From Polycyclovorans sp. (lineage in GTDB: Bacteria > Pseudomonadota > Gammaproteobacteria > Nevskiales > Nevskiaceae): 64,000 nucleotides of DNA. Position 1 is the stretch's first letter, and the number at the start of each line of letters is the position of its first letter. The stretch spans positions 1 through 64,000 of the forward strand of contig PAKU01000016.1 of the NCBI GenBank assembly GCA_002706265.1. Direction: 5' to 3'. A program made the translations under genes and the position numbers. The notes below the pieces were generated by a model that saw only the letters and a program-made list of their open reading frames with translations, ran no database searches and was not told where the DNA came from. Positions 47,509 through 56,425 of the stretch are shown here, one piece after another.

Positions 47509-49725
47509 TCAAGGGGCGACATTGCAGTTCCCCCCAATCGGCAGACACCGGCCTTCACTGCCGAGGAAGTTGGCGATCTGGCGCTGGATCTCCTGCGTCG
47601 TGGCAGCGGACGCGGCGGGGCTGAGGATGGAGCCGTGATCACCCGTGGTGAATCGCACCCCAACCTTCAGTCCTTCGGCATCGGTCAGGACATTCGGCGC
47701 CGCCAACGGGGGCGTGATGGCGTCCAGAACATCGAGGCCCAGCAGGCGCATCAGCGGGGTGGAGCCCGAGACCAGGCCCTCGAGCGTGACGCGGTCCAGG
47801 GTGTCTGTCGCCACGGGTGTACGCGGCGCGGCGTTGGGCACCACCCGATCGTCGATGATCTCGATGAAATGGATGGGGCGCTCGGCCGCGGCTGCCGCCG
47901 CATAGTTGGCCGGGTCGCCGTCATCCACCAGATGCTGCGCAAAACGCAGGAAGGTTTCGTAGGTGTCGGTGCCTTCGATGACCCCGGAGGGCGCAAGGCC
48001 GGCGGCAATGCGCGGACCAAAGGTCTTGGACGCATCGAGCAGCTTGCCAATGCCACTGCCACTCATGGCAATGGACGACGCGCCGAAACTGCTGTCGATG
48101 CCCAGCGCGGTGGTGCCGACGATGCCGCCCAGAGAGTGCCCGACCAGATGAATGCGGCCGGGGTCGATGTCGGCGGTGTTCGCGTCCCCATCAAAATTCA
48201 GCTGCGGCACCGACCGGGACAGATGCACCAGGTCGATGGCGGCCTGCCGCAGGTTGTCGCGGCTGGTGATGAGGCTCACCAGATTGATGAAGTGTGTCCC
48301 GCTTGGGTCGGTCATGCCGTCGGGGCCGGGGGCGGTGGTGTCGTTGTTCACCAGGTCAAGCAGGAAGGTGCGCTCGGTCGTGCCCGGCACGGCGAGCGGA
48401 TGTCCGGCAGGCAGCCCGTGCAGCGGCAGATCGATGGCCACGGTGACGAATCCAGCCGCGGCCAGAGCCGGCGCCAGGGCCAGCATCTGCGAGCGGTTGC
48501 CCGTGATGCCGTGCTGGAAAATCACCACCGGCCAGCCTGCGGCAGGCTTGGTCTGGCCACTGCTGGCATTGGGCACGGTCACCAGCATCGGCACCGTTTC
48601 GACGCTGCGTTCAACCGGCACGGGGAAGCAGGTGGTGGTCGACACGCTGGGCACAAAATTGGTCCCGGTTGGCGGCTGCACGAAGGCGCCGCACGGCACC
48701 TGCCCGAGGAAGCGGGCGGCCAGATCAGGCCGGGTCGGGTCTGCGAGCCATGGGCTGCCCAGCGGCGCGGCGCCCTGCGGGCTGCCCCCGCTGTTGGCGA
48801 GGTAGTACGGCAACTGCACACTGCCGACGCGCACATCGGCGATGGGCGGCACGCTGGTGTTCTGCAGGGCTTGGTCAATGGTCAGCCCGGTGGGAAAACT
48901 GACGACGGTCTGCGCCACGGCGTCGGCCGCCATCAATTTCAGGGTCTTGCCGGCCGACTGGGTGGTGACGGTCCAGGCCAGCACGATGTTTTCTTCGCGC
49001 AGCCCGGTGGCGGCCATCAGCCCTTCAACAGCCGGGCGGACCAACTGCGAGCGCAGGGCTTCAAGCGTGTTTTTCTGGGTGTCGTTCAAACCGACGACAA
49101 AGGCGTCGGTCTGTTCAACGACCGGCACATCGCGCCGCACCACGCGGAACTGCGATGACGCCACTGCGGCAACCCCGTTCACGTCACGCAGCCGATCGGT
49201 CACGGCCAGCAGGTACCTTGTCGAGGGCTTCAGCGGTTTGAGCGGATGAATGATGATGCGGGAGCGCACCGCGTTGACCGGCGCCTGGACGGGCGGATTG
49301 GTGCCGGGAATGACGGCTGTGGCCGGGTAGTCGCTGAGGGTGTAGTCCACCCCTGGCGACAAGGGCGTGCCGGTGCTGGTGTCGATGACCAGCAGGCCGC
49401 CCTGCAGTGCCGTGTCGAGATCGACAAAGCCGATGAAGTCGGTGAAAAGATTCGCCGTGGTCGAGAAGCCGTCGGTCAGGTTGGCCTCGGTGACAAACGG
49501 CGCGCCGGTGCCATTGGGGATGTTCAGGGTCGGGTCGGTGAACCCCGAGAACAGGCCGTCGAAGGGGAATGGAATGGTCGCCGAGGCCCCTGCCGCTGCC
49601 GGCGCGGGTTCGAACAGCGAGATCAAATTGCCCGACGCGAGTCCACCGTCTTCTTCCGGATCGGTCGTGTCGCAGGCGGACAGACCTGCTGCCAACAGCA
49701 GGCCCCACAAGGGCGCGTATCGCAT
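47509..49725 (-). CDS. Surface lipoprotein lipase, Pla-1/cef (VolA-like) family
   Basis: The 738-residue product begins with a lipoprotein signal (MRYAPLWGLLLAAGLSACDT; lipobox LSAC, lipidation at about Cys18). The N-terminal part has SATIPFPFDGLFSGFTDPT, typical of this family. The lipase fold has the oxyanion-region VVIFQHGITGNRSQML and the nucleophile elbow HLVGHSLGGIVG (Ser near residue 528). The C-terminal part provides the acid/His with TTGDHGSIL. ATG 49725 sits 8 bp after GAGGAGA. VolA-type proteins are surface-exposed (lyso)phospholipases; this one probably acts at the cell surface with the adjacent barrel protein. Confidence 0.9.
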   Translation of the reverse strand: MRYAPLWGLLLAAGLSACDTTDPEEDGGLASGNLISLFEPAPAAAGASATIPFPFDGLFSGFTDPTLNIPNGTGAPFVTEANLTDGFSTTANLFTDFIGFVDLDTALQGGLLVIDTSTGTPLSPGVDYTLSDYPATAVIPGTNPPVQAPVNAVRSRIIIHPLKPLKPSTRYLLAVTDRLRDVNGVAAVASSQFRVVRRDVPVVEQTDAFVVGLNDTQKNTLEALRSQLVRPAVEGLMAATGLREENIVLAWTVTTQSAGKTLKLMAADAVAQTVVSFPTGLTIDQALQNTSVPPIADVRVGSVQLPYYLANSGGSPQGAAPLGSPWLADPTRPDLAARFLGQVPCGAFVQPPTGTNFVPSVSTTTCFPVPVERSVETVPMLVTVPNASSGQTKPAAGWPVVIFQHGITGNRSQMLALAPALAAAGFVTVAIDLPLHGLPAGHPLAVPGTTERTFLLDLVNNDTTAPGPDGMTDPSGTHFINLVSLITSRDNLRQAAIDLVHLSRSVPQLNFDGDANTADIDPGRIHLVGHSLGGIVGTTALGIDSSFGASSIAMSGSGIGKLLDASKTFGPRIAAGLAPSGVIEGTDTYETFLRFAQHLVDDGDPANYAAAAAAERPIHFIEIIDDRVVPNAAPRTPVATDTLDRVTLEGLVSGSTPLMRLLGLDVLDAITPPLAAPNVLTDAEGLKVGVRFTTGDHGSILSPAASAATTQEIQRQIANFLGSEGRCLPIGGNCNVAP

Positions 49726-49974
49726 CTTGGTTCTCCTCATCGTCCGGTCGGTCATGGCCGAGTCCGGTAGTTGTTCTCTCATCCTCCTGCGACCGCACCG
49801 GAGAAGACGCTCTTGTGGCGTTGTTCAGCCTGAGGGCCGCAAATCGATACTAGCGCGTCGGGCCGGGAAGACAAGTCGGCAACACCCCGGTGACCCGGGT
49901 CAGCACCACCGTTCGTCGCCGGGGCCCGTTCTCGCCCCTTCGGATGGGCGCGTCTCGGCCCGCTTGGGCTGAAT

Positions 49975-51453
49975 TTACCCGCCGACGATCAGGTGCAACG
50001 GCATGCGCCGGCGCAAGACGTCCTGTTCGCTACGGGCCATTTCGTGTGATTGCGCGAGCGCAACTTCGGCGCGGATGAACGGGGCATCGGGATGGACCCG
50101 CTGCGCCAGCGCGCGGTCGCTTTCGATCAGGACCAGCAGCGCGTCAACGCCCGTGCCATGCCGCAGCGCGCAGGTGAAGGCGGCCTCGGCATCCACCCCC
50201 GCCACCAGCAACTGGGCCCGCGCCGAGCCCAGCCACACCTGAAAGGGCAAGGTCGGGGCGCCCGGCAGCGGCGTAACGTCGGTACGGCTGGGCTGGTGGT
50301 TGTCCAGCCGCGCGGCCATGCTGTCGACAATGCCGGCGGCATCACAGCGCGCGGTGGTGTACTTGCCGCCCACGCTGACCCAGACGTTGGGCTGCGGCTC
50401 GATCACCGCAAATTCGCGGCTGACGGCCGACAGCGATTCGGCATCGGCCTTCTGAAGGGTGCGGGTGCCCGCGAAGGCGCTGATCACGTCAGAACGCGCC
50501 CACCCCAGCCCCGGCATGGCGGTGGCCAGGGCACGCAGCAGGTAGTCAATTTCATCCTCGGTCGGCGTGGCGTCTTCGACGCGGGCAATGGTTTTTTCGG
50601 TGGTGCCCACCAGGGTTCTGCCGTACCAGGGAATCACGAAAAACACGCGACCGTCTTCGGCTGTGAGCAAGAACGCGGCGCGCACGCCGGGAATCGCCGG
50701 CATGACCATGTGCGTGCCCTTGATCAGCTCCACCTCGGGCGCTGCCTCGCCCATCAGGCGCATCGCCCAGGGCCCGGCGGCGTTGAGCACCGCGCGCGCC
50801 TTGATGGTGAACGACGCACCGTCGGCCTCCACCGCAACCTGGGGATGATCCCCTGCCGCAATGGACACGGCGCGCACGCCGTTGGCGCAGACCGCACCGA
50901 ACCCGTGCGCCGCGGCCGCCACCACCAGGGCCATACGCGCGTCGTCTTCCTGACAATCGCCGTAACGGAACGCGCCGACCAGCCCGGCCCCGTCGAGAAA
51001 CGGAAAGTCTTGCCGCACCCGTTTGGGGCGGTAGTAGCGATGGCGCCGGACCGGGGGCGACAGGCCCGCCATCAGGTCGTACAGCGTCAGGCCACAGGAC
51101 AGCATGAACGGCCCGGCGCGGCTGGCCTTGAACACCGGCAGCATGAAGTCCAGCGGGCGCACCAGATGCGGCGCGATGCGGCTGAGCACGCGCCGCTCGC
51201 GCAAGGAATGCTGCACCAGCCCGAACTTGTAGTGCTCGAGGTAGCGCAATCCGCCGTGGATCAATTTGCTGGACGATTGCGAGGTACCCGAGCCCCAGTC
51301 GTTCTGCTCGATCAGCGCCACACTGAGGCCGCGCTGCGCGGCGTCCATGGCCGCCCAGGCCCCATAGATGCCGCCGCCGATGACCAGCAGATCGAACGAA
51401 CGCGCCCGCAGGCCGGCCACGTCACGGACGAACGGAAAGGGGGGTCGCATCAC
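49975..51453 (-). CDS. glpD: Glycerol-3-phosphate dehydrogenase (FAD-dependent)
   Basis: GlpD oxidises glycerol 3-phosphate to dihydroxyacetone phosphate and feeds electrons to the quinone pool. The 492-residue product has the FAD-binding VIGGGIYGAWAAMDAAQRG, then SSSKLIHGGLRYLEHYKFGLV, RKGTHM-like IKGTHMVMP and FFVIPWYGRTLVGTTE. It starts at GTG 51453 (ATG 51450 also possible), 6 bp after the alpha/beta hydrolase stop, so the two are one operon. The pairing with a hydrolase suggests use of lipid-derived glycerol, which is inference. Confidence 0.93.
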   Translation of the reverse strand: MMRPPFPFVRDVAGLRARSFDLLVIGGGIYGAWAAMDAAQRGLSVALIEQNDWGSGTSQSSSKLIHGGLRYLEHYKFGLVQHSLRERRVLSRIAPHLVRPLDFMLPVFKASRAGPFMLSCGLTLYDLMAGLSPPVRRHRYYRPKRVRQDFPFLDGAGLVGAFRYGDCQEDDARMALVVAAAAHGFGAVCANGVRAVSIAAGDHPQVAVEADGASFTIKARAVLNAAGPWAMRLMGEAAPEVELIKGTHMVMPAIPGVRAAFLLTAEDGRVFFVIPWYGRTLVGTTEKTIARVEDATPTEDEIDYLLRALATAMPGLGWARSDVISAFAGTRTLQKADAESLSAVSREFAVIEPQPNVWVSVGGKYTTARCDAAGIVDSMAARLDNHQPSRTDVTPLPGAPTLPFQVWLGSARAQLLVAGVDAEAAFTCALRHGTGVDALLVLIESDRALAQRVHPDAPFIRAEVALAQSHEMARSEQDVLRRRMPLHLIVGG

Positions 51454-51459
51454 GGGTGA

Positions 51460-52353
51460 TCAGGTGCGGTCGGCAATGGATTTCAAGAATGCACGAATGA
51501 GGCCAGCCGTGGCCGCCGGCGCATCCCAGTGCAGCATGTGGCCGGCCTCGGGCAGCGTCTCCACCTGGCACTGCGCGGCCTTCGAAAAAGCCGTGTAACG
51601 CGGTGGCCGTTCGGTCTGTTCCCACGGGCTGTTGACCGCCTGGCGACCCGCTTCAATGAACAGCACCGGCGCGGTCACTTCGGCCCACATGGCCTGGCTT
51701 TCGGCCAGCCGGTGCAGGGTGGGCATGTTGTGCAGGTGCTTGGGGTCGGCCAGCAGGCGAATCTGCCCGTCGGCATCGGCCGCGCCCCAGCAGTGCGCAA
51801 TGAACAGCGCCCAGGCGTCGTCCAGCTGCGGGTGCTGCGACCTGATCCGTTGCGCCAGGGTTTCGAAGTTGGCGTAGACCTTGGGCGGGCGCGGCGTGGC
51901 CACCTGATGCAGCCAGCGCCGGTACTGCTGGGGCGCCATGCCGGGCGGGCGATCGGGCAACAGCAGGCCATCGAGCAGCACCAGGCTGCGCGCCTTCTCG
52001 GGCCGCGCGCCCACGTACAGGCTCAGCACCTGCGCGCCCATGCTGTGCCCCACGAAGTGCAGCCGCTCGGGTGCATCCAGCGCCGCCAGCAAGGCGTCGA
52101 CGTCGGCCAGATAGTTGGCAAACCAGTAACCGTCCACCGGCCATTCGCTGAGGCCGGTGCCGCGCCAGTCGGGCGACACGACGTGGTAATCGTCCAGCAG
52201 GCCGGCCACCAGCGGACCGAAGCTTGCCGAGCAGTCCAGCCAGCCGGTGCCCAGAAAAATCCACGGCCGGGCCAGGTCGCCCCAGCTTCGGAGGTGATGA
52301 CGCATGCCGCGCAGATCAAAGAACCGGGACTGGCTTTCAGGAGGACAGATCAT
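51460..52353 (-). CDS. Alpha/beta-fold hydrolase
   Basis: The 297-residue cytoplasmic protein has HHLRSWGDLARPWIFLGTGW near residue 20, VVSPDWRGTGLSEWP near 58, and the nucleophile elbow LHFVGHSMGAQVLSLYVG near 98. A catalytic His is in EAGHMLHWDAP near 275. No signal peptide is seen. Similar proteins include many esterases and haloperoxidase-like enzymes, so substrate cannot be named. It is the promoter-proximal gene of the pair with glpD and divergent from the transglutaminase gene. Confidence 0.88.
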   Translation of the reverse strand: MICPPESQSRFFDLRGMRHHLRSWGDLARPWIFLGTGWLDCSASFGPLVAGLLDDYHVVSPDWRGTGLSEWPVDGYWFANYLADVDALLAALDAPERLHFVGHSMGAQVLSLYVGARPEKARSLVLLDGLLLPDRPPGMAPQQYRRWLHQVATPRPPKVYANFETLAQRIRSQHPQLDDAWALFIAHCWGAADADGQIRLLADPKHLHNMPTLHRLAESQAMWAEVTAPVLFIEAGRQAVNSPWEQTERPPRYTAFSKAAQCQVETLPEAGHMLHWDAPAATAGLIRAFLKSIADRT

Positions 52354-52509
52354 GTTTTACGAAGGTCGAGGCGGCCGCAGCCGACGGTTCAGGACAGCGT
52401 GTCAGTATGGGCAAGTTGCGCGGCGCCCGTGACGGCCGCCCGAGGCGCTTCACCCCTCAATGTCGATGGCATTGAACTTGCCAACGAATTGCATGAACGG
52501 ACGCTGCCC

Positions 52510-55500
52510 ATGACCCTGCACGTAAAACTGCTGCACAAGACCCGCTACGACTACGACAAGCGCGTGGCGCTGTCACCGCAGCTGATCCGCCTGCGACCGG
52601 CGCCTCACGCCCGCACGCCGGTGCTGGGCTACAGCCTGCACATCGCGCCCGATCCGCACTTCCTCAACTGGCAGCAAGACCCGTTTTGCAACTGGCAGGC
52701 GCGGGTGGTGTTTCCCGAGCCGGTACGGCATTTCGAGGTCACGGTCGACCTCACCGCCGACATGGCGGTCATCAATCCCTTCGATTTTTTCGTGGCGCCA
52801 GAGGCCGAACTCATGCCCTGGCAATACGAGCCGCAGCTCAAGGCCGAACTGGGGCCCTACCTCAGGCCCGAACAGGCCGACAGCGTGCTGCGCGGGTTCA
52901 TCGGGTCGCTGGACCTCAGTGAGCCCGGCACCATCGACCGGCTGGTGGCGATCAATCAACAGATTCAGGGCGCGGTGCGCTACCTGATCCGCATGGAGCC
53001 CGGGGTGCAGACCCCCAGCGAAACGCTGAACCTGGGCAGCGGGTCGTGCCGCGACTCTTCGTGGCTGATGGTGCAGGTGCTGCGCCATCTCGGTTTTGCG
53101 GCACGCTTCGTTTCGGGCTATCTCATCCAGTTGGTGGCCGACCAGAAGTCGCTCGACGGCCCCAGTGGCACCGAAACCGATTTCACCGACCTGCACGCCT
53201 GGGTCGAGGTCTACGTGCCCGGCGCCGGGTGGCTGGGACTGGACCCAACCTCGGGGCTGTTTGCAGGCGAAGGACACATTCCCCTGTCGGCGACGCCCTC
53301 ACCTGCCTCGGCTGCGCCCATCACCGGTCTGGTCGAACCCTGCGAGGTGACCTTCGATCACGTGATGGAGGTTCACCGCATCGCCGAGACGCCGCGCGTC
53401 ACCAAGCCCTTCACCGATGCGCAGTGGGCCGCCATTGATCAGGTGGGTTTGCAGGTGGACGCCGACCTGGTGTCGCAGGACGTGCGGCTGACCATGGGCG
53501 GCGAGCCCACCTTCATCTCGCTCGACGACCCCCAGGGTGACGAGTGGAATACGGCCGCCGTGGGCCCCACCAAGGAACGCCTTGCCTACAACCTTGCCCG
53601 GCGTCTGGCGCAGCGGCTGGCGCCGCAGGGGCTGCTGACCTACGGCCAGGGCAAGTGGTACCCCGGCGAGCCGCTGCCACGCTGGGCCTGGACCGTGTAC
53701 TGGCGGCACGATGGTCAGCCGCTGTGGCGCCTGCCGCCGCGCGAAGTGCCCGGCAAGGCCGACATCGCCAGCGCCGCGCGCTTGATGCGCGGCATCGCCG
53801 AACGCCTCGGCGTCAATCCCGAACACGCCATGCAGGCCTACGAAGACCCGGTTGAAGCGCTGCTGCGCGAGCGTCGCCTGCCGCACAATCTCGACCCCAC
53901 CGATCCCCGCCTTGCCGATGCCGAAGGCCGCAAGGATGTGCTGCGCGCCTTCGAGTCGGGCCTGAACCGCCCCAGCGGCATGGTACTGCCGGTCCAGCGT
54001 TGGCAGGCGGCGGCGCGCTGGGTCAGCGAACGCTGGAAACTGCGCGGCAACGCCCTGTTGCTGATTCCCGGGGACTCCCCGGTCGGCCTGCGGTTGCCGC
54101 TCGACAGCCTGCCGTGGCAGCCGCCCGAGCAACGTGAGCCGTTCATTCCGGTGGACCCCGGCGCCGTGCCGACGACGCTGCCGGCCACCGATCCCCGGCG
54201 CCAGCCCTTTCTCCGCGCGCAGGCCGGCGACGCGCCGCTGGCCGCCGCCCGCAACGCGCCGCAGAGCCGCACCCCGGAAGCGGCACTGGGCGCGCGTCTC
54301 GACGGCGCCTTCGGCGAGGCCAACCATGTGCGCACCGCGCTGGTGATCGAACCGCGCGGCGATCACCTGTTCGTGTTCATGCCGCCGGTCGAGCACCTCG
54401 AAGACTGGCTGGACATGCTGGCGGCCATCGAAGATGCCGCCGCCGAATCGCGACTGCCGGTGCGTATCGAAGGCTATCCGCCGCCCACCGACCCGCGTCT
54501 GGATTCATTGAAGCTGACGCCCGATCCCGGCGTGATCGAAGCCAACATTCAGCCCGAGGCCTCATGGGCCAGCCTGCGCGACAACATTTTGGGCCTTTAC
54601 GAAGATGCCCGGCAGTCACGGCTGGTCACGCAGAAATTTCTCATTGATGGCCGTGCCGTCGGCACCGGCGGCGGCAACCACATCGTGGTGGGCGGCGCCA
54701 CACCAGCCGATTCGCCCTTTCTGCGCCGGCCCGACGTGCTGGGCAGCCTGCTGCGCTATTTTCAGCACCACCCCTCGCTGAGCTACATGTTCTCGGGCCT
54801 GTTCATCGGCCCCACCTCGCAGCACCCGAGGGTGGATGAAGCCCGCGACAGCGCGCTGGGCGAGCTTGAACTGGCGCTGGCGCAACTTCCCGGCCCTGAC
54901 CAGAGCGTCCCGCCCTGGCGCGTCGACCGCGCACTGCGCCACCTGCTCACCGACCTGACCGGCAACACCCACCGCGCCGAGATCTGCATCGACAAGCTCT
55001 ACGCCCCCGAAACGGCCACCGGGCGGCTGGGGCTGGTGGAGTTCCGCGGCTTCGAAATGCCGCCCCACCCGCAGATGAGCCTGGTGACCCAGTTGATGAT
55101 TCGCGCGCTGATCGCCTGGTTCTGGCGCACGCCCTTCACCCGCCCGCTCAAGAAGTGGGGCAGCGCCCTGCATGACCGCTTCATGCTGGGCCACGACCTG
55201 TGGAACGATCTGGGCGAGATCGTCAACGACTTGCGCGGCGCCGGCTACCCGTTCGACCACGAATGGTTCCGCCCGCAGTACGAATTCCGCTTTCCGTTGC
55301 ACGGCACCTTGCGCCTGGGCACCGCCGAAATCACCGTTCGCCACGCGCTCGAACCCTGGCCGACGCTGGGCGAGGAACCGGGCGCCGGGGGCACCGCGCG
55401 CTATGTGGACTCATCGCTGGAGCGTCTGGAAGTCACCCTGCGCAATATCGATCTGGACCGCTATCAAGTGCTCTGCAACCGCGTGGCCCTGCCCCTGCGA

Positions 55501-55863
55501 CGCACCGGCGTCGAGGGAGAGTCGGTGTCGGGCGTGCGCTACCGCGCCTGGGCGCCCGCAAGCTGCCTGCATCCGGCCATCGGCGTCCACACGCCCCTGG
55601 TGTTCGACCTTTATGACCGCCATGTCGGACAGGCGGTGGCCGGCTGCACCTACCACGTGGCCCATCCCGCCAGCCGCAGTTACGACACCTACCCGGTCAA
55701 CAGCTTCGAGGCGGAGGCACGCAGGCTGTCGCGCTTTGTGCCCATGGGCCATACGCCCGGCCCCTTCGAGCCCGAAACGGTCCCCACTCTGGGCACCTCA
55801 CCGTCCACGCTGGATTTGCGTTGGGTGAGTGCCGCCAACATGAAAAACGGGCGCGGCGATTAA
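52510..55863 (+). CDS. Transglutaminase-like / DUF2126 large protein
   Basis: The 1117-residue protein has a bacterial transglutaminase N-terminal domain (VKLLHKTRYDYDKRVALSPQ, FNWQ-like LNWQQDPFCNWQARV). The catalytic core has SGSCRDSSWLMVQ (Cys near 180), DLHAWVEVY (His near 230) and LGLDPTSG (Asp near 245). The C-terminal DUF2126 region has LTMGGEPTFISLDDPQGDEW, GQGKWYPGEPLPRWA, GGGNHIVVGG and SYMFSGLFIGPTSQHPRVDE. The frame is open upstream to 51529, but only ATG 52510 gives the family start. No signal peptide is seen. The usual alpha-E and ATP-grasp partners are missing, so its physiological role is open. Confidence 0.9.
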   Translation: MTLHVKLLHKTRYDYDKRVALSPQLIRLRPAPHARTPVLGYSLHIAPDPHFLNWQQDPFCNWQARVVFPEPVRHFEVTVDLTADMAVINPFDFFVAPEAELMPWQYEPQLKAELGPYLRPEQADSVLRGFIGSLDLSEPGTIDRLVAINQQIQGAVRYLIRMEPGVQTPSETLNLGSGSCRDSSWLMVQVLRHLGFAARFVSGYLIQLVADQKSLDGPSGTETDFTDLHAWVEVYVPGAGWLGLDPTSGLFAGEGHIPLSATPSPASAAPITGLVEPCEVTFDHVMEVHRIAETPRVTKPFTDAQWAAIDQVGLQVDADLVSQDVRLTMGGEPTFISLDDPQGDEWNTAAVGPTKERLAYNLARRLAQRLAPQGLLTYGQGKWYPGEPLPRWAWTVYWRHDGQPLWRLPPREVPGKADIASAARLMRGIAERLGVNPEHAMQAYEDPVEALLRERRLPHNLDPTDPRLADAEGRKDVLRAFESGLNRPSGMVLPVQRWQAAARWVSERWKLRGNALLLIPGDSPVGLRLPLDSLPWQPPEQREPFIPVDPGAVPTTLPATDPRRQPFLRAQAGDAPLAAARNAPQSRTPEAALGARLDGAFGEANHVRTALVIEPRGDHLFVFMPPVEHLEDWLDMLAAIEDAAAESRLPVRIEGYPPPTDPRLDSLKLTPDPGVIEANIQPEASWASLRDNILGLYEDARQSRLVTQKFLIDGRAVGTGGGNHIVVGGATPADSPFLRRPDVLGSLLRYFQHHPSLSYMFSGLFIGPTSQHPRVDEARDSALGELELALAQLPGPDQSVPPWRVDRALRHLLTDLTGNTHRAEICIDKLYAPETATGRLGLVEFRGFEMPPHPQMSLVTQLMIRALIAWFWRTPFTRPLKKWGSALHDRFMLGHDLWNDLGEIVNDLRGAGYPFDHEWFRPQYEFRFPLHGTLRLGTAEITVRHALEPWPTLGEEPGAGGTARYVDSSLERLEVTLRNIDLDRYQVLCNRVALPLRRTGVEGESVSGVRYRAWAPASCLHPAIGVHTPLVFDLYDRHVGQAVAGCTYHVAHPASRSYDTYPVNSFEAEARRLSRFVPMGHTPGPFEPETVPTLGTSPSTLDLRWVSAANMKNGRGD

Positions 55864-55902
55864 TAACCCGATGCACGCCTCGATTCAAAAGGCGCTTTGA
55901 AT

Positions 55903-55937
55903 AAAAAAGCCCCGACGCGATCGCGCCGGGGCTTTTT
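55903..55937. terminator. Intrinsic terminator between the DUF2126 gene and the BON gene
   Basis: AAAAAAGCCCCG pairs with CGGGGCTTTTT around a GC-rich loop that can extend the stem. It is A-rich before and T-rich after, so it can serve both convergent genes. Confidence 0.88.
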
Positions 55938-55969
55938 CAATCAACATCACCGCTTGTAAGCGAAGCCGA

Positions 55970-56287
55970 TTAAGGCGAAGTCAATTCATTGTTGACCGAC
56001 TTCACGCCGTCCAGATCTTCAACCACCTTTTCAGCCAGATCAATCTGGGCGTCACTCTCGACGGCACCCGAAAGCGTCACCACACCCTCGGTGGTTTCCA
56101 CGCCAATGTCGATCGCGCTCAGCTCCGACTCAAGGGCCAATACCGATTTCACCTTGGTGGTGAGCGCGGCATCCGAGATGTAGTCGCCGGTCTTTTCGAC
56201 AGAAGATTCATGATCGCCCGCCGTTGCCATCATCGGCGTTGCCATCAAACCAATTACAGCAGCAAACATCACGTTTTTCATATTCAT
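55970..56287 (-). CDS. BON-domain periplasmic protein (OsmY-like)
   Basis: The 105-residue protein has a signal peptide (NVMFAAVIGLMATPMMATAG) and one BON domain: DAALTTKVKSVLALESELSA, IDIGVETTEGVVTLSGAV, then IDLAEKVVEDLDGVKSVNNEL. BON proteins attach to membranes and are linked to envelope stress; E. coli OsmY has two such domains, this one has one. ATG 56287 follows AAAGGAGTGATTA, a strong binding site. A perfect inverted repeat sits 24 bp upstream of the start and may be regulatory. Confidence 0.93.
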   Translation of the reverse strand: MNMKNVMFAAVIGLMATPMMATAGDHESSVEKTGDYISDAALTTKVKSVLALESELSAIDIGVETTEGVVTLSGAVESDAQIDLAEKVVEDLDGVKSVNNELTSP

Positions 56288-56310
56288 TAATCACTCCTTT
56301 AATAGGGGTC

Positions 56311-56335
56311 GCTGACAAATTAATCATCTGTCAGC
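56311..56335. promoter_or_regulatory. Inverted repeat upstream of the BON-domain gene
   Basis: GCTGACA (56311-56317) and TGTCAGC (56329-56335) form perfect 7-bp arms around an AT-rich 11-bp spacer. The site sits between the BON ATG and its probable promoter, so it could be an operator or a 5'-UTR hairpin. Confidence 0.5.
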
Positions 56336-56425
56336 TCGAATATGGCCATAAGCCATGGAGCGATCATGGCAGGCAGTGATGAATTGATCGTTAATCGCAA
56401 TAAAGGCGTGCGTTCAGTTTAAACC

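Noticed and set aside
47635..49158. 507-codon plus-strand open frame
   Set aside because: It is antisense to the surface lipase, whose motifs are unambiguous, and shows no recognisable family.
51529..52509. Upstream in-frame extension of the transglutaminase gene by over 300 residues
   Set aside because: It lies antisense to the alpha/beta hydrolase gene and shows no family similarity; the family start MTLHVKLLHKTRYDYD is at 52510.
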